From Methanobacteriota archaeon (lineage in GTDB: Archaea; Thermoplasmatota; Poseidoniia; Poseidoniales; Thalassarchaeaceae): 7,360 nucleotides of DNA. Shown here one piece after another: positions 1 through 5,577 of this stretch (positions within the stretch are counted from its first letter, which is position 1; every line of letters starts with the position of its first letter). The translations under genes and the position numbers were made by a program. The stretch is from the NCBI GenBank assembly GCA_002727275.1, contig PBWO01000020.1, positions 1-7,360 on the forward strand, given 5' to 3'. The notes under the pieces are model-generated. The model did not search any database, was not told the DNA's origin, and worked only from the letters and a program-made list of their open reading frames with translations.

Positions 1-1148
1 CCACCTGCATTACGGCCAGTATCTATATCGGCGTGCCCATTTTCTCCAGCGAAGTCTAGGATTACTTTCCTTGTAGGCTGATAGATGCCCCAATCAGACC
101 AATGAATTGCAGCAATGACGCACCAATCCGTTACATCTTCATGCTCGAAGTCGAAACCATCCCATACCGCTAGGCTCTGCGTCTCAGAATATGGCAGACA
201 ATCATCTGCCCAGTCGTCCCAGACATTGCCTTTGCCTTCATGTACGAGAGTATCCGCGGGTTGCACCCTCAATTCGTCGAGGTCCTCGACTTCGTCCATA
301 GCACCTAGGCCTCCGTAATCCCAGAATCCACCGTCATAGACCGGCCAGGCAACAACAGAGATTAGCACCGTTGCTACGAGAGATCCAATTGCAATCTGTC
401 TACCCGTTCCAGGATTGATTCTAGCACCCATCGATTTGAGGGCAAACCATCTAACTGCGAAGTAAATTACAGCGAATATGAAAATCCCAGTCAATATCCA
501 AGGTATCGCATTGAACAACTCAGCTGTCCAAGGGGCCTGTCGTCCGCAGAACAGATAGTTGTGAGAATCAGACCAACAGTAGTTGGTAAGATCCTTGGAA
601 TACAACTCTAGGAAGATGTTGATTGAGAAGACGGAGATGAACCAGACGTGGGCTAGGTAAATCGCGCCCGCAGAAGCGAACCATGGATCCTCAACCCCTC
701 GCTTCTCTCTTCTGCCAATTATGAACGGAGGAAGGGCGAGGATGCCTACTGGAATACCAGTCAGAGCCGCCCCCCACCAACCTGCATTCCATGCAATCAC
801 AGGCGACCCGAAGAACTCACCAATAGGCCCTGCTGGAATGATGTATTGAGGCAGATACTCACCCCATCGTAGATATCCGTACGAAAACAGAACATACCAG
901 TCAGGGAACACGAACCCGGCCTGAGCGAACGGGTCAGCAGCACTGTGCAGGGGAGGCGGGATAATCCAAGAGTAGAATGTGATCACAGCGACCATCGCAG
1001 CCAGTATGATACTGTCACGCAGAATTTCTGTTGGCCAAACGGAATGGCCGACGAATACCCTTCGCCTCTCCGGATCGGCTTCGAGCAAGCGATCCTTTTC
1101 ACTCATGTAGGTATCAGCAATCCTCCCGAATCTGTCCAACACGCCCAT
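1..1148 (-). CDS. Cytochrome b C-terminal (subunit IV-like) protein with extracytoplasmic extension, 3' end off window
   Basis: This is the second half of a split cytochrome b, which forms part of the quinol-oxidising (Qo) site of a bc/b6f-type complex in the cytoplasmic membrane. It starts at ATG 1146-1148, 12 nt after the stop of the cytochrome b6-like gene and 8 nt after an AAGGGG sequence, and stays open for 382 codons to the window edge. The Qo motif appears as PDWY at residues 82-85, in place of the usual PEWY. Predicted membrane segments lie at about 43-66, 123-145, 156-180, 217-237 and 251-271. That is more than the three of b6f subunit IV, and the fourth may equal helix H of bc1 cytochrome b. 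The remainder (about 272 onward) is acidic and, by topology, outside the cell; it contains Cys317 and Cys343. Cys191 and Cys201 sit in another outside loop, so disulfides are possible. The family call is firm; the extension's role is unknown. Confidence 0.87.
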   Translation of the reverse strand, partial: MGVLDRFGRIADTYMSEKDRLLEADPERRRVFVGHSVWPTEILRDSIILAAMVAVITFYSWIIPPPLHSAADPFAQAGFVFPDWYVLFSYGYLRWGEYLPQYIIPAGPIGEFFGSPVIAWNAGWWGAALTGIPVGILALPPFIIGRREKRGVEDPWFASAGAIYLAHVWFISVFSINIFLELYSKDLTNYCWSDSHNYLFCGRQAPWTAELFNAIPWILTGIFIFAVIYFAVRWFALKSMGARINPGTGRQIAIGSLVATVLISVVAWPVYDGGFWDYGGLGAMDEVEDLDELRVQPADTLVHEGKGNVWDDWADDCLPYSETQSLAVWDGFDFEHEDVTDWCVIAAIHWSDWGIYQPTRKVILDFAGENGHADIDTGRNAG

Positions 1149-1160
1149 TCATTCAACCCC

Positions 1161-2027
1161 TTAATGTGGCTCCGCTATTCCCTGTACCCACACGATGAAG
1201 AGATGCGCAAGTATCAGTCCTGTAACTAGGACTGGGAGGATGAAAACGTGCAGGAAGTACATCCGAGTGACCGTCTGCCCACTCAATGTAGTCCCAGCGA
1301 ACAGGGCCTTAGCCATCCAACCTCCAATCAGAGGTGTCGAACTGGCCATGCTGATTCCGATGGTAGCAGCTCCGAAGGCTAGACTGTCCCATGGGAGGAT
1401 GTAACCTGAGAAACCGAAGAAGATGGTGAAGAACATCAAGGCGACGCCGATGAGCCAGTTGAGTTCACGGGGATTCCTGTAAGCCCCAGTAAAGTAAACC
1501 CGGCACATATGCAGGAACACCGCGGCGACCATGAAGTGAGTTCCCCAGTGATGAATCGACCTGATGATGTAGCCGAAAGGTAACTCGGTCATGATGAACT
1601 CCATACTGAGGTAAGCGGGTGAAGGCGTGCCTTCTCCACCGGGGACATAGTAGAGTCCGAGCACAGTGCCGGTGATTACGAGAATGACGAAGGCTAGGAA
1701 TGAGATTCCGCCCAAACAGTACAGAGGATACCAGTACCAGATGATTCTGAGCTTGTACTTCTCAGCGTGAGTCAGAGGCATCTGTCTGTGCATGTGGTGG
1801 TACGCGTCCTTACTCATACCCCAGTAATCCTGCAGCCTGAATCTCGTGTCAAGCCAGGAGAACGCCCAAAGGAATGTCTTCTCAGCCAGACCCATACTCC
1901 CGGCATTAGTCTCGACTGCTCTCAGGATGTCTGTGCGAGGCATATCGTCCCTCTCTTTTCGCAGCGTGAAGGCGACCAAAACCACCACAATCGCGATGAA
2001 CAACCAAAGGAACCAGAATTGAATCAT
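1161..2027 (-). CDS. petB: Cytochrome b6-like N-terminal half of cytochrome b, with haem c_i cysteine
   Basis: This di-haem cytochrome b carries electrons from the Qo to the Qi side of a bc/b6f-type complex. With the start at 2027 it has 288 residues. Axial haem ligands are His159/His173 in one helix (13 residues between) and His260/His275 in another (14 between, the b6f-type spacing). The sequence YCLGGIS places Cys104 where b6 proteins carry the cysteine that binds haem c_i covalently. A GYILPW segment and a TRMYFLHVFILP segment also match the b6 pattern. An extra N-terminal membrane helix (about 2-23) precedes the family core. ATG 2025-2027 is preferred because it lies 7 nt after the Rieske stop and follows two GTGAT sequences matching the 16S 3' end; an in-frame ATG at 2099 would overlap the Rieske gene by 65 nt. 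The subunit IV-like gene follows 12 nt downstream. Confidence 0.9.
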   Translation of the reverse strand: MIQFWFLWLFIAIVVVLVAFTLRKERDDMPRTDILRAVETNAGSMGLAEKTFLWAFSWLDTRFRLQDYWGMSKDAYHHMHRQMPLTHAEKYKLRIIWYWYPLYCLGGISFLAFVILVITGTVLGLYYVPGGEGTPSPAYLSMEFIMTELPFGYIIRSIHHWGTHFMVAAVFLHMCRVYFTGAYRNPRELNWLIGVALMFFTIFFGFSGYILPWDSLAFGAATIGISMASSTPLIGGWMAKALFAGTTLSGQTVTRMYFLHVFILPVLVTGLILAHLFIVWVQGIAEPH

Positions 2028-2034
2028 AATATCA

Positions 2035-2889
2035 CTAATCACAGTATGTGTACCAGTCTTTGAAGTCATCAAGTGCCTCGATGATGTCTCCATTGACAAC
2101 GAACGGAATAAGAGGCATTCCGACCGGGGCCGGCCCCCCCGTCCTCTTGATTCCTATGAATCTGAAATCTTCTCCATTGTTCCTGTTTCTGTTCATGTTC
2201 TTCTCAATCACGGTAGGATCGAATCTGCTCGAGTGGCAGATGCAGAACAGCTTGTTGCCACCCGAGTCGGAACCACCCGGGACCCACTGATCTGAAGTGA
2301 AGTCGTTCGTGACTAGTTGCCAACCAGGGATACAGCATAGATGAGGGCATCTGGAGAAGATGATGATCATGTTGTCGTGGATTGAAAGAGCCTCATATTG
2401 GGGGTCTTCGTCTATCTCGAATCCAGAGCCGACATAAGCCCCACTCTCGTTGTAACCATCCGCGAATTGGAATCTAGGGCTACCCTCTACAGGAGGGGAC
2501 AGTGCATTCTCAGAATGTGGGACGTAGATTACATTGACTGGTAGTCCAGACCATACACCTGAGGCACCTGCCATGCCGGTTGAGGATTGTGCAGCTTCAT
2601 CGACGAACGACTGGTAAGTCATAGCCTCAAGATGCCTGTCTCCGTACCAAGCGGAGTCCTCGGTTCCCGTGGGTACCCAGAACCTTACAGACGAGTCTCC
2701 ACCATCCGAATCGGCTTGACCCATGAGCAGGGATGCGAAGCCAACAACACCAAGACTGGCCATCGTGATTACTCCTGCAGCGGTGTTGAACGAATGGCGC
2801 ATGAACTCCCTTCGATCAATCAATTTGGGTGACTCCGAATCAGAAGCCTGTTCCCCAGGCAGGGGCCTCAGTTTGAATCTCCTAGCCAT
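2035..2889 (-). CDS. Rieske [2Fe-2S] iron-sulfur subunit, Tat-type N-terminal anchor
   Basis: This is the Rieske protein of the bc/b6f-type complex, which takes one electron from quinol at the Qo site and passes it to a soluble or tethered acceptor outside the membrane. It has 284 residues. A twin-arginine motif (DRREFMR, Arg26-Arg27) precedes a single anchor helix (about 37-57), as in Tat-exported Rieske proteins. Cluster box I is CPHLCC (Cys181, His183, Cys186) and box II is CICH (Cys216, Cys218, His219). Both ligand pairs and both disulfide cysteines are present, so a high-potential cluster is expected. The GPAP sequence after box II fits the Pro loop. Two oddities are an additional cysteine at 185, where a glycine is usual, and a long gap of about 30 residues between the boxes. 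ATG 2887-2889 is chosen because it follows GAGGTG by 4 nt and lies 1 nt after the upstream stop; an in-frame ATG at 2961 would overlap that gene. Confidence 0.92.
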   Translation of the reverse strand: MARRFKLRPLPGEQASDSESPKLIDRREFMRHSFNTAAGVITMASLGVVGFASLLMGQADSDGGDSSVRFWVPTGTEDSAWYGDRHLEAMTYQSFVDEAAQSSTGMAGASGVWSGLPVNVIYVPHSENALSPPVEGSPRFQFADGYNESGAYVGSGFEIDEDPQYEALSIHDNMIIIFSRCPHLCCIPGWQLVTNDFTSDQWVPGGSDSGGNKLFCICHSSRFDPTVIEKNMNRNRNNGEDFRFIGIKRTGGPAPVGMPLIPFVVNGDIIEALDDFKDWYTYCD

Positions 2890-2890
2890 A

Positions 2891-3340
2891 TCACACCTCG
2901 TATTGCTTCCATTTATCCGGATCGTTAGGCGTGATGTACTTGCCACCACGGTGCTTGACAATTACGACATCGGGTAGTACGTACTTCAGGTAGACTATGC
3001 CCATAATAATCAGAGTCAGCATTACCATGCCGAGATTGAATGATAGAAGCTGCTGATCCCAATTATTGATTAAACCGTAGGCTAGAGCCCCGGCCCAGAA
3101 TAGAGTCCACAAGACTCCCCATAGGGCTACTAGTAGAATCAGTATTGATTCACCGTGAGGAGATAGGGATGCTCTGACTACAGTGCCCGGAGCAGGCTCG
3201 TTGAAGACCCCATGATCCACGGCCGCCTCCAATTGCTCTCGAGTCAACGCAGCGCCATCAAGAGCAGTCCGAGCATCCTCGACACTAATCTCTCCAGATT
3301 GGACTTGTCTAAGAAGAGTCATCACAACATCTTCTTTCAT
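2891..3340 (-). CDS. Small two-helix membrane protein in the bc-complex operon, function unknown
   Basis: This 149-residue protein is not assigned to a known family with confidence. The first 40 residues form a soluble helical segment, with a stretch (GEISVEDARTALDG, about 16-29) resembling the short 'LLxxGxISxEEA' helical pairs found at the start of SHOCT/YvlB-like bacterial and archaeal proteins. Two hydrophobic helices follow at about 65-91 and 101-121, then a basic tail ending in KWKQYEV. Its ATG overlaps the stop of the preceding gene (ATGA), a strong GAGGTGATC ribosome-binding site lies 4 nt upstream, and its own stop lies 1 nt before the Rieske start. This coupling suggests it is an accessory or assembly subunit of the bc-type complex. 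That role is inferred from position only. Confidence 0.8.
   Translation of the reverse strand: MKEDVVMTLLRQVQSGEISVEDARTALDGAALTREQLEAAVDHGVFNEPAPGTVVRASLSPHGESILILLVALWGVLWTLFWAGALAYGLINNWDQQLLSFNLGMVMLTLIIMGIVYLKYVLPDVVIVKHRGGKYITPNDPDKWKQYEV
2894..2899 (-). promoter_or_regulatory. Ribosome-binding site deciding the Rieske start
   Basis: GAGGTG on the minus strand lies 4 nt before ATG 2887-2889 and within the last codons of the upstream gene. It supports this ATG over the in-frame ATG 72 nt upstream at 2961. Confidence 0.65.
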
Positions 3341-4152
3341 ATTTGATCACCTCTCGTCAGATGCTTGATTCGTAGTTTCAGTAAATTGCTCCTTCCAACG
3401 TAGTGCCTAGAGAAACCGTAGCGCAAGAAAAGGCCGCAGAACAAAATGACGATGAACACCGAAGTGAATCCGAGTAGGCCAAGCCAGTGCGCCTTCATTC
3501 CGGCACCCATGTCGTGAATCTCTTTCCCGTGTTCTGCTGGGGCGGGTGGCTCGATTTCTCCATTTCCGGAGAAAACGGCCCTGGTCTTCCCATCATCCGT
3601 ACCCTCGTCAACAGATACGCTGAGTCTGTTCCACTTGTCCAGAGCGCTGGGAATTTGATCTCCATTCACAGAGTTCCCAACTAGCCACATCGTGACCAGA
3701 CCTTCCCCGCTGGAAGGCGCAGTCCACAAGACACCCCACGTTCGATCCTCTGTCTGCGATCCTGAATTGGTATGGGTGAGCCTAGTTTCATCCCCCTCCC
3801 AATTCTGTACAAGATTTTCGAATCCTTCAGCAGCACCTAGGGTTCCAGCACTGACCATCATGGAGAATCCACCTGTGTTGGAAGAGGCATCGATGTCAGG
3901 GCCACCGACCATTTGGATGACCAGAGAATACTGCGAGCCGGCCTCGTACCGGTAAGGCAACCCATCAAGAATGACAGTGACCGAATTATCAGGATTTTCA
4001 TTGTGACATGTGCATCCGGCGATGGAGACATCACCATCACCATTCGCATCGCCTCCAATACCTAGGTGGGAGGCCTGCGAGCCACCCGCTAGAAGCAGTA
4101 AAATCACCCCGAGGACCACGGCCCTCTGATAGTCTCTTGCGATGCTTCTCAT
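3337..4152 (-). CDS. Secreted membrane-anchored protein with CxCH motif, choice-of-anchor V/Reeler-like; first gene of bc operon
   Basis: The 271-residue product has a Sec signal peptide (basic start, hydrophobic core, likely cleavage near residues 25-28), a large extracytoplasmic domain, one C-terminal membrane helix (about 222-243) and a basic cytoplasmic tail. Just after the signal comes an Asp/Asn-rich stretch (DANGDGDVS), then GCTCHN with Cys47, Cys49 and His50. The following beta-rich part (LDGLPYRYEAGSQYSL, GGFSMMVSAGTL, and a later VNGDQ) resembles choice-of-anchor V/Reeler-like extracellular domains as I recall them; this assignment is moderate. ATG 4150-4152 is chosen because AGAGGT lies 6 nt upstream; a GTG at 4182 would add ten residues and lacks such a site. 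It overlaps the next gene by 4 nt. Leading a bc operon with no visible cytochrome c1 makes it a possible extracytoplasmic partner of the Rieske protein. CxCH is not a standard CxxCH haem site. Confidence 0.75.
   Translation of the reverse strand: MRSIARDYQRAVVLGVILLLLAGGSQASHLGIGGDANGDGDVSIAGCTCHNENPDNSVTVILDGLPYRYEAGSQYSLVIQMVGGPDIDASSNTGGFSMMVSAGTLGAAEGFENLVQNWEGDETRLTHTNSGSQTEDRTWGVLWTAPSSGEGLVTMWLVGNSVNGDQIPSALDKWNRLSVSVDEGTDDGKTRAVFSGNGEIEPPAPAEHGKEIHDMGAGMKAHWLGLLGFTSVFIVILFCGLFLRYGFSRHYVGRSNLLKLRIKHLTRGDQI
3345..3353 (-). promoter_or_regulatory. Strong archaeal ribosome-binding site
   Basis: The sequence GAGGTGATC, read on the minus strand, is fully complementary to the usual archaeal 16S rRNA 3' end. 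It lies 4 nt before the ATG of the two-helix membrane protein. It sits inside the 3' end of the upstream coding region, which fits translational coupling through the ATGA overlap. Confidence 0.75.
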
Positions 4153-4158
4153 TGCGAT

Positions 4159-4164
4159 ACCTCT
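4159..4164 (-). promoter_or_regulatory. Ribosome-binding site deciding the start of the CxCH protein
   Basis: AGAGGT on the minus strand lies 6 nt before ATG 4150-4152. No comparable site precedes the alternative GTG at 4182, so the shorter protein, which starts directly with its signal peptide, is preferred. Confidence 0.55.
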
Positions 4165-4192
4165 AGGGGTGCTACAAGCCACCTAGAATAGG

Positions 4193-4200
4193 GATATTAA
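4193..4200 (-). promoter_or_regulatory. Candidate TATA box for the bc-complex operon
   Basis: On the minus strand TTAATATC lies about 45 nt before the first start codon of the operon. With the usual archaeal spacing of about 25 nt to the transcription start, the leader would be about 20 nt, enough to include the AGAGGT ribosome-binding site. It is the most A/T-rich element between the two divergent genes. No B-recognition element is clear, so this remains a prediction. Confidence 0.4.
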
Positions 4201-4216
4201 CGTTCCAGTTTGCATC

Positions 4217-4231
4217 CTTCCCGAAGGGAAG
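4217..4231. repeat. Perfect short inverted repeat in divergent intergenic region
   Basis: The sequence CTTCCC-GAA-GGGAAG has 6-bp arms and a 3-nt centre. It lies between the candidate TATA box of the minus-strand operon and the plus-strand TPR gene. It could be an operator for either divergent gene or a small hairpin in the TPR gene leader. A repeat of this length can also occur by chance. Confidence 0.4.
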
Positions 4232-4297
4232 CCTAACGACATTTCTAATTCATCACCATTCAAGAAAACTCAAACGACACCACTCAGGCGACGTGTC

Positions 4298-4603
4298 GTG
4301 ACAGAACGGCAGTGGAGGAATTCCTACCAGCTCTCAGATAAGCAACTCAGCCTCTTGGAGGAGGCCGAGGAATGCATGGAGATGCTAGCCATCGACAGGG
4401 CGGAGGAGATTCTAATGGAACTGCTTGAAGAGGACTCCGAGTGCATCCCCGTTTTGAACAACCTGGGTCACATGAACGGACGCTACCTTTCGGATTTTGA
4501 GAAGGCAATCGAATACTACGACAAAGTGCTAATATTGGAGCCCGACAATGCTTGGGCTCGTGACGAAAGGCGCAGATACGCACGCTATCTCACTTATGAC
4601 TGA
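4298..4603 (+). CDS. Small TPR-repeat protein
   Basis: This 101-residue protein is mostly helical. Residues 50-84 form a clear tetratricopeptide repeat (NNLGHMNGRYLSDFEKAIEY, ending in LEPDN), and residues 16-49 form a diverged helical pair of similar length (EEAEECMEMLAIDRAEEIL). A capping helix rich in Arg follows. There is no signal peptide or membrane segment, so it is cytoplasmic and probably works through protein-protein contacts; the partner is unknown. The start is GTG 4298-4300. No ATG, GTG or TTG lies upstream in frame before a stop at 4184, and no clear ribosome-binding site is visible. An internal ATG at 4374 is possible but would remove part of the first helical pair. It reads in the same direction as the FtsZ-family gene 34 nt downstream, but that gene seems to have its own promoter. 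Confidence 0.8.
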   Translation: MTERQWRNSYQLSDKQLSLLEEAEECMEMLAIDRAEEILMELLEEDSECIPVLNNLGHMNGRYLSDFEKAIEYYDKVLILEPDNAWARDERRRYARYLTYD

Positions 4604-4607
4604 GCAG

Positions 4608-4616
4608 ATTTAACGA
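4608..4616 (+). promoter_or_regulatory. Candidate TATA box of a leaderless promoter for the FtsZ-family gene
   Basis: ATTTAACGA lies between the TPR stop and the GTG start at 4638, centred about 26 nt before that start. No Shine-Dalgarno is present before the GTG. The distance fits an archaeal promoter whose transcript begins at the start codon. The same TTAACGA core occurs at the same relative position upstream of the gene at 5578. Confidence 0.5.
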
Positions 4617-4637
4617 CTCATCCTGCGACCGCCCTTC

Positions 4638-5543
4638 GTGGACGAAGGTACAATCCTCATCGCAGGAGTAGGGGGAATCGGATGCATTTGGGCCGAAAGA
4701 GCTCATTCGAAGTGCCCAGAACTTTCCGACCTGCTGTTAATCGATGCCGATGAAGAGTCGTTCGCCGGAGCCGCAACCGCGCACTGCCTACATCTTGACG
4801 CGGGGGGCGACGGGAGAGGTACAGCGTCTCTGACAGCACTGGCCTCGCACCGAATCAGGGACGGACATTCGCCGATTTCTCAACTCCTAGACAGGGCTGA
4901 ACTGGTGGTCATACTCGCCGGCCTAGGAGGAGGGATGGGTTCGGGTGCCTCCGCTGAGTTGGCCTCTCTTGCTAGAGAGTCTGACACAGTGGTCCTCTCG
5001 ATAGTAGGTCTGCCGTTCGCTGAGCAGCCTTTGCGTTACTCAATAGCCGAGGCCTCTCTGCCGGCGGTTCAGGCCAACTCAAATCTGTGTATCAGGGTCA
5101 GTATGGAGAGACTCGCCTGGCAGGCTCGATACAGAGGGACGGATTGGAGATCAGGCTCGGGCTGGATAGAAGATCTCGTGGAAGGACTGGTAACGACATT
5201 AGCCAGAGTGGGTAAGATTAACCTGGATTTGATGGACTTACGGACAATAATCAACCGTCCCGGTAACGCGACTCTAATTGTCGGAACGGGTACGACTGAC
5301 AGGCCCGACATGGTCGTTCGCGAGGCTCAAAAGTCCCCTCTATCAGACCTCGGCATTGAAGGTGCAAAAGGATGTATGATTCAAGTCGAGGGAGGTCCCG
5401 ACATGACTCTATCTCACCTCAACGAGGTCACCGAGGCTTTCGTTTCCTCACTCGACCCAGACTGCCAAGTCATAATGGGGGCGAGGGCGAGCGATGAGAT
5501 GGTCGGCAGAATCAGATTGGTAGCGGTTGTGAGCGGCCTTTGA
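4638..5543 (+). CDS. ftsZ: Divergent short FtsZ-family (tubulin superfamily) protein
   Basis: The whole length can be laid along the FtsZ core from memory. An N-terminal Rossmann start (ILIAGVGGIG, 6-15) and a strand ending LLLIDADEE (32-40) come first. The tubulin signature reads GGGMGSGA (97-104) where FtsZ has GGGTGTGA. The T7 loop NLDLMD (195-200) retains the NxDxxD residues that FtsZ uses to hydrolyse GTP of the neighbouring subunit. The C-terminal domain (KSPLSDLGIEGAKGCMIQVE to RIRLVAVVSGL) matches the FtsZ activation domain. Several nucleotide contacts look lost: the Asn after the first glycine loop, the NTD motif and the GAG-type T3 loop. At 301 residues it stops at the core's end, so it lacks the linker and C-terminal peptide that bind FtsZ partners such as SepF. 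It may be a specialised paralogue; a role in division is not shown. Start GTG 4638 is the only in-frame choice upstream of the fold. Confidence 0.82.
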   Translation: MDEGTILIAGVGGIGCIWAERAHSKCPELSDLLLIDADEESFAGAATAHCLHLDAGGDGRGTASLTALASHRIRDGHSPISQLLDRAELVVILAGLGGGMGSGASAELASLARESDTVVLSIVGLPFAEQPLRYSIAEASLPAVQANSNLCIRVSMERLAWQARYRGTDWRSGSGWIEDLVEGLVTTLARVGKINLDLMDLRTIINRPGNATLIVGTGTTDRPDMVVREAQKSPLSDLGIEGAKGCMIQVEGGPDMTLSHLNEVTEAFVSSLDPDCQVIMGARASDEMVGRIRLVAVVSGL

Positions 5544-5550
5544 CCAAGAC

Positions 5551-5559
5551 GATTAACGA
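5551..5559 (+). promoter_or_regulatory. Candidate TATA box of a leaderless promoter for the Pop5-like gene
   Basis: GATTAACGA lies 8 nt after the FtsZ-family stop and about 25 nt before ATG 5578. It shares the TTAACGA core with the element at 4608-4616. The GGGAGG directly before the ATG is only 1 nt away, too close for a normal ribosome-binding site, which supports leaderless translation. Confidence 0.45.
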
Positions 5560-5577
5560 TTACCCTATCCGGGAGGC

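Noticed and set aside
945..2063. Plus-strand open frames opposite the cytochrome b and subunit IV-like genes
   Set aside because: They lie antisense to clearly conserved membrane proteins and their translations show no family features.
2028..2099. Longer cytochrome b6-like start at 2099
   Set aside because: It would overlap the Rieske gene by 65 nt and adds 24 polar residues with no family match; ATG 2025-2027 sits right after the Rieske stop.
2890..2961. Longer Rieske start at 2961
   Set aside because: It would overlap the upstream gene by 71 nt; ATG 2887-2889 has GAGGTG at proper spacing.
4003..4014. CTCH as a c-type cytochrome haem site
   Set aside because: The canonical site is CxxCH; here only one residue separates the cysteines (CxCH). 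Kept as an unusual motif, not called as haem binding.
5571..5576. GGGAGG as the ribosome-binding site of the Pop5-like gene
   Set aside because: It is only 1 nt from the ATG, too close for a working Shine-Dalgarno, and no later in-frame start preserves the fold.
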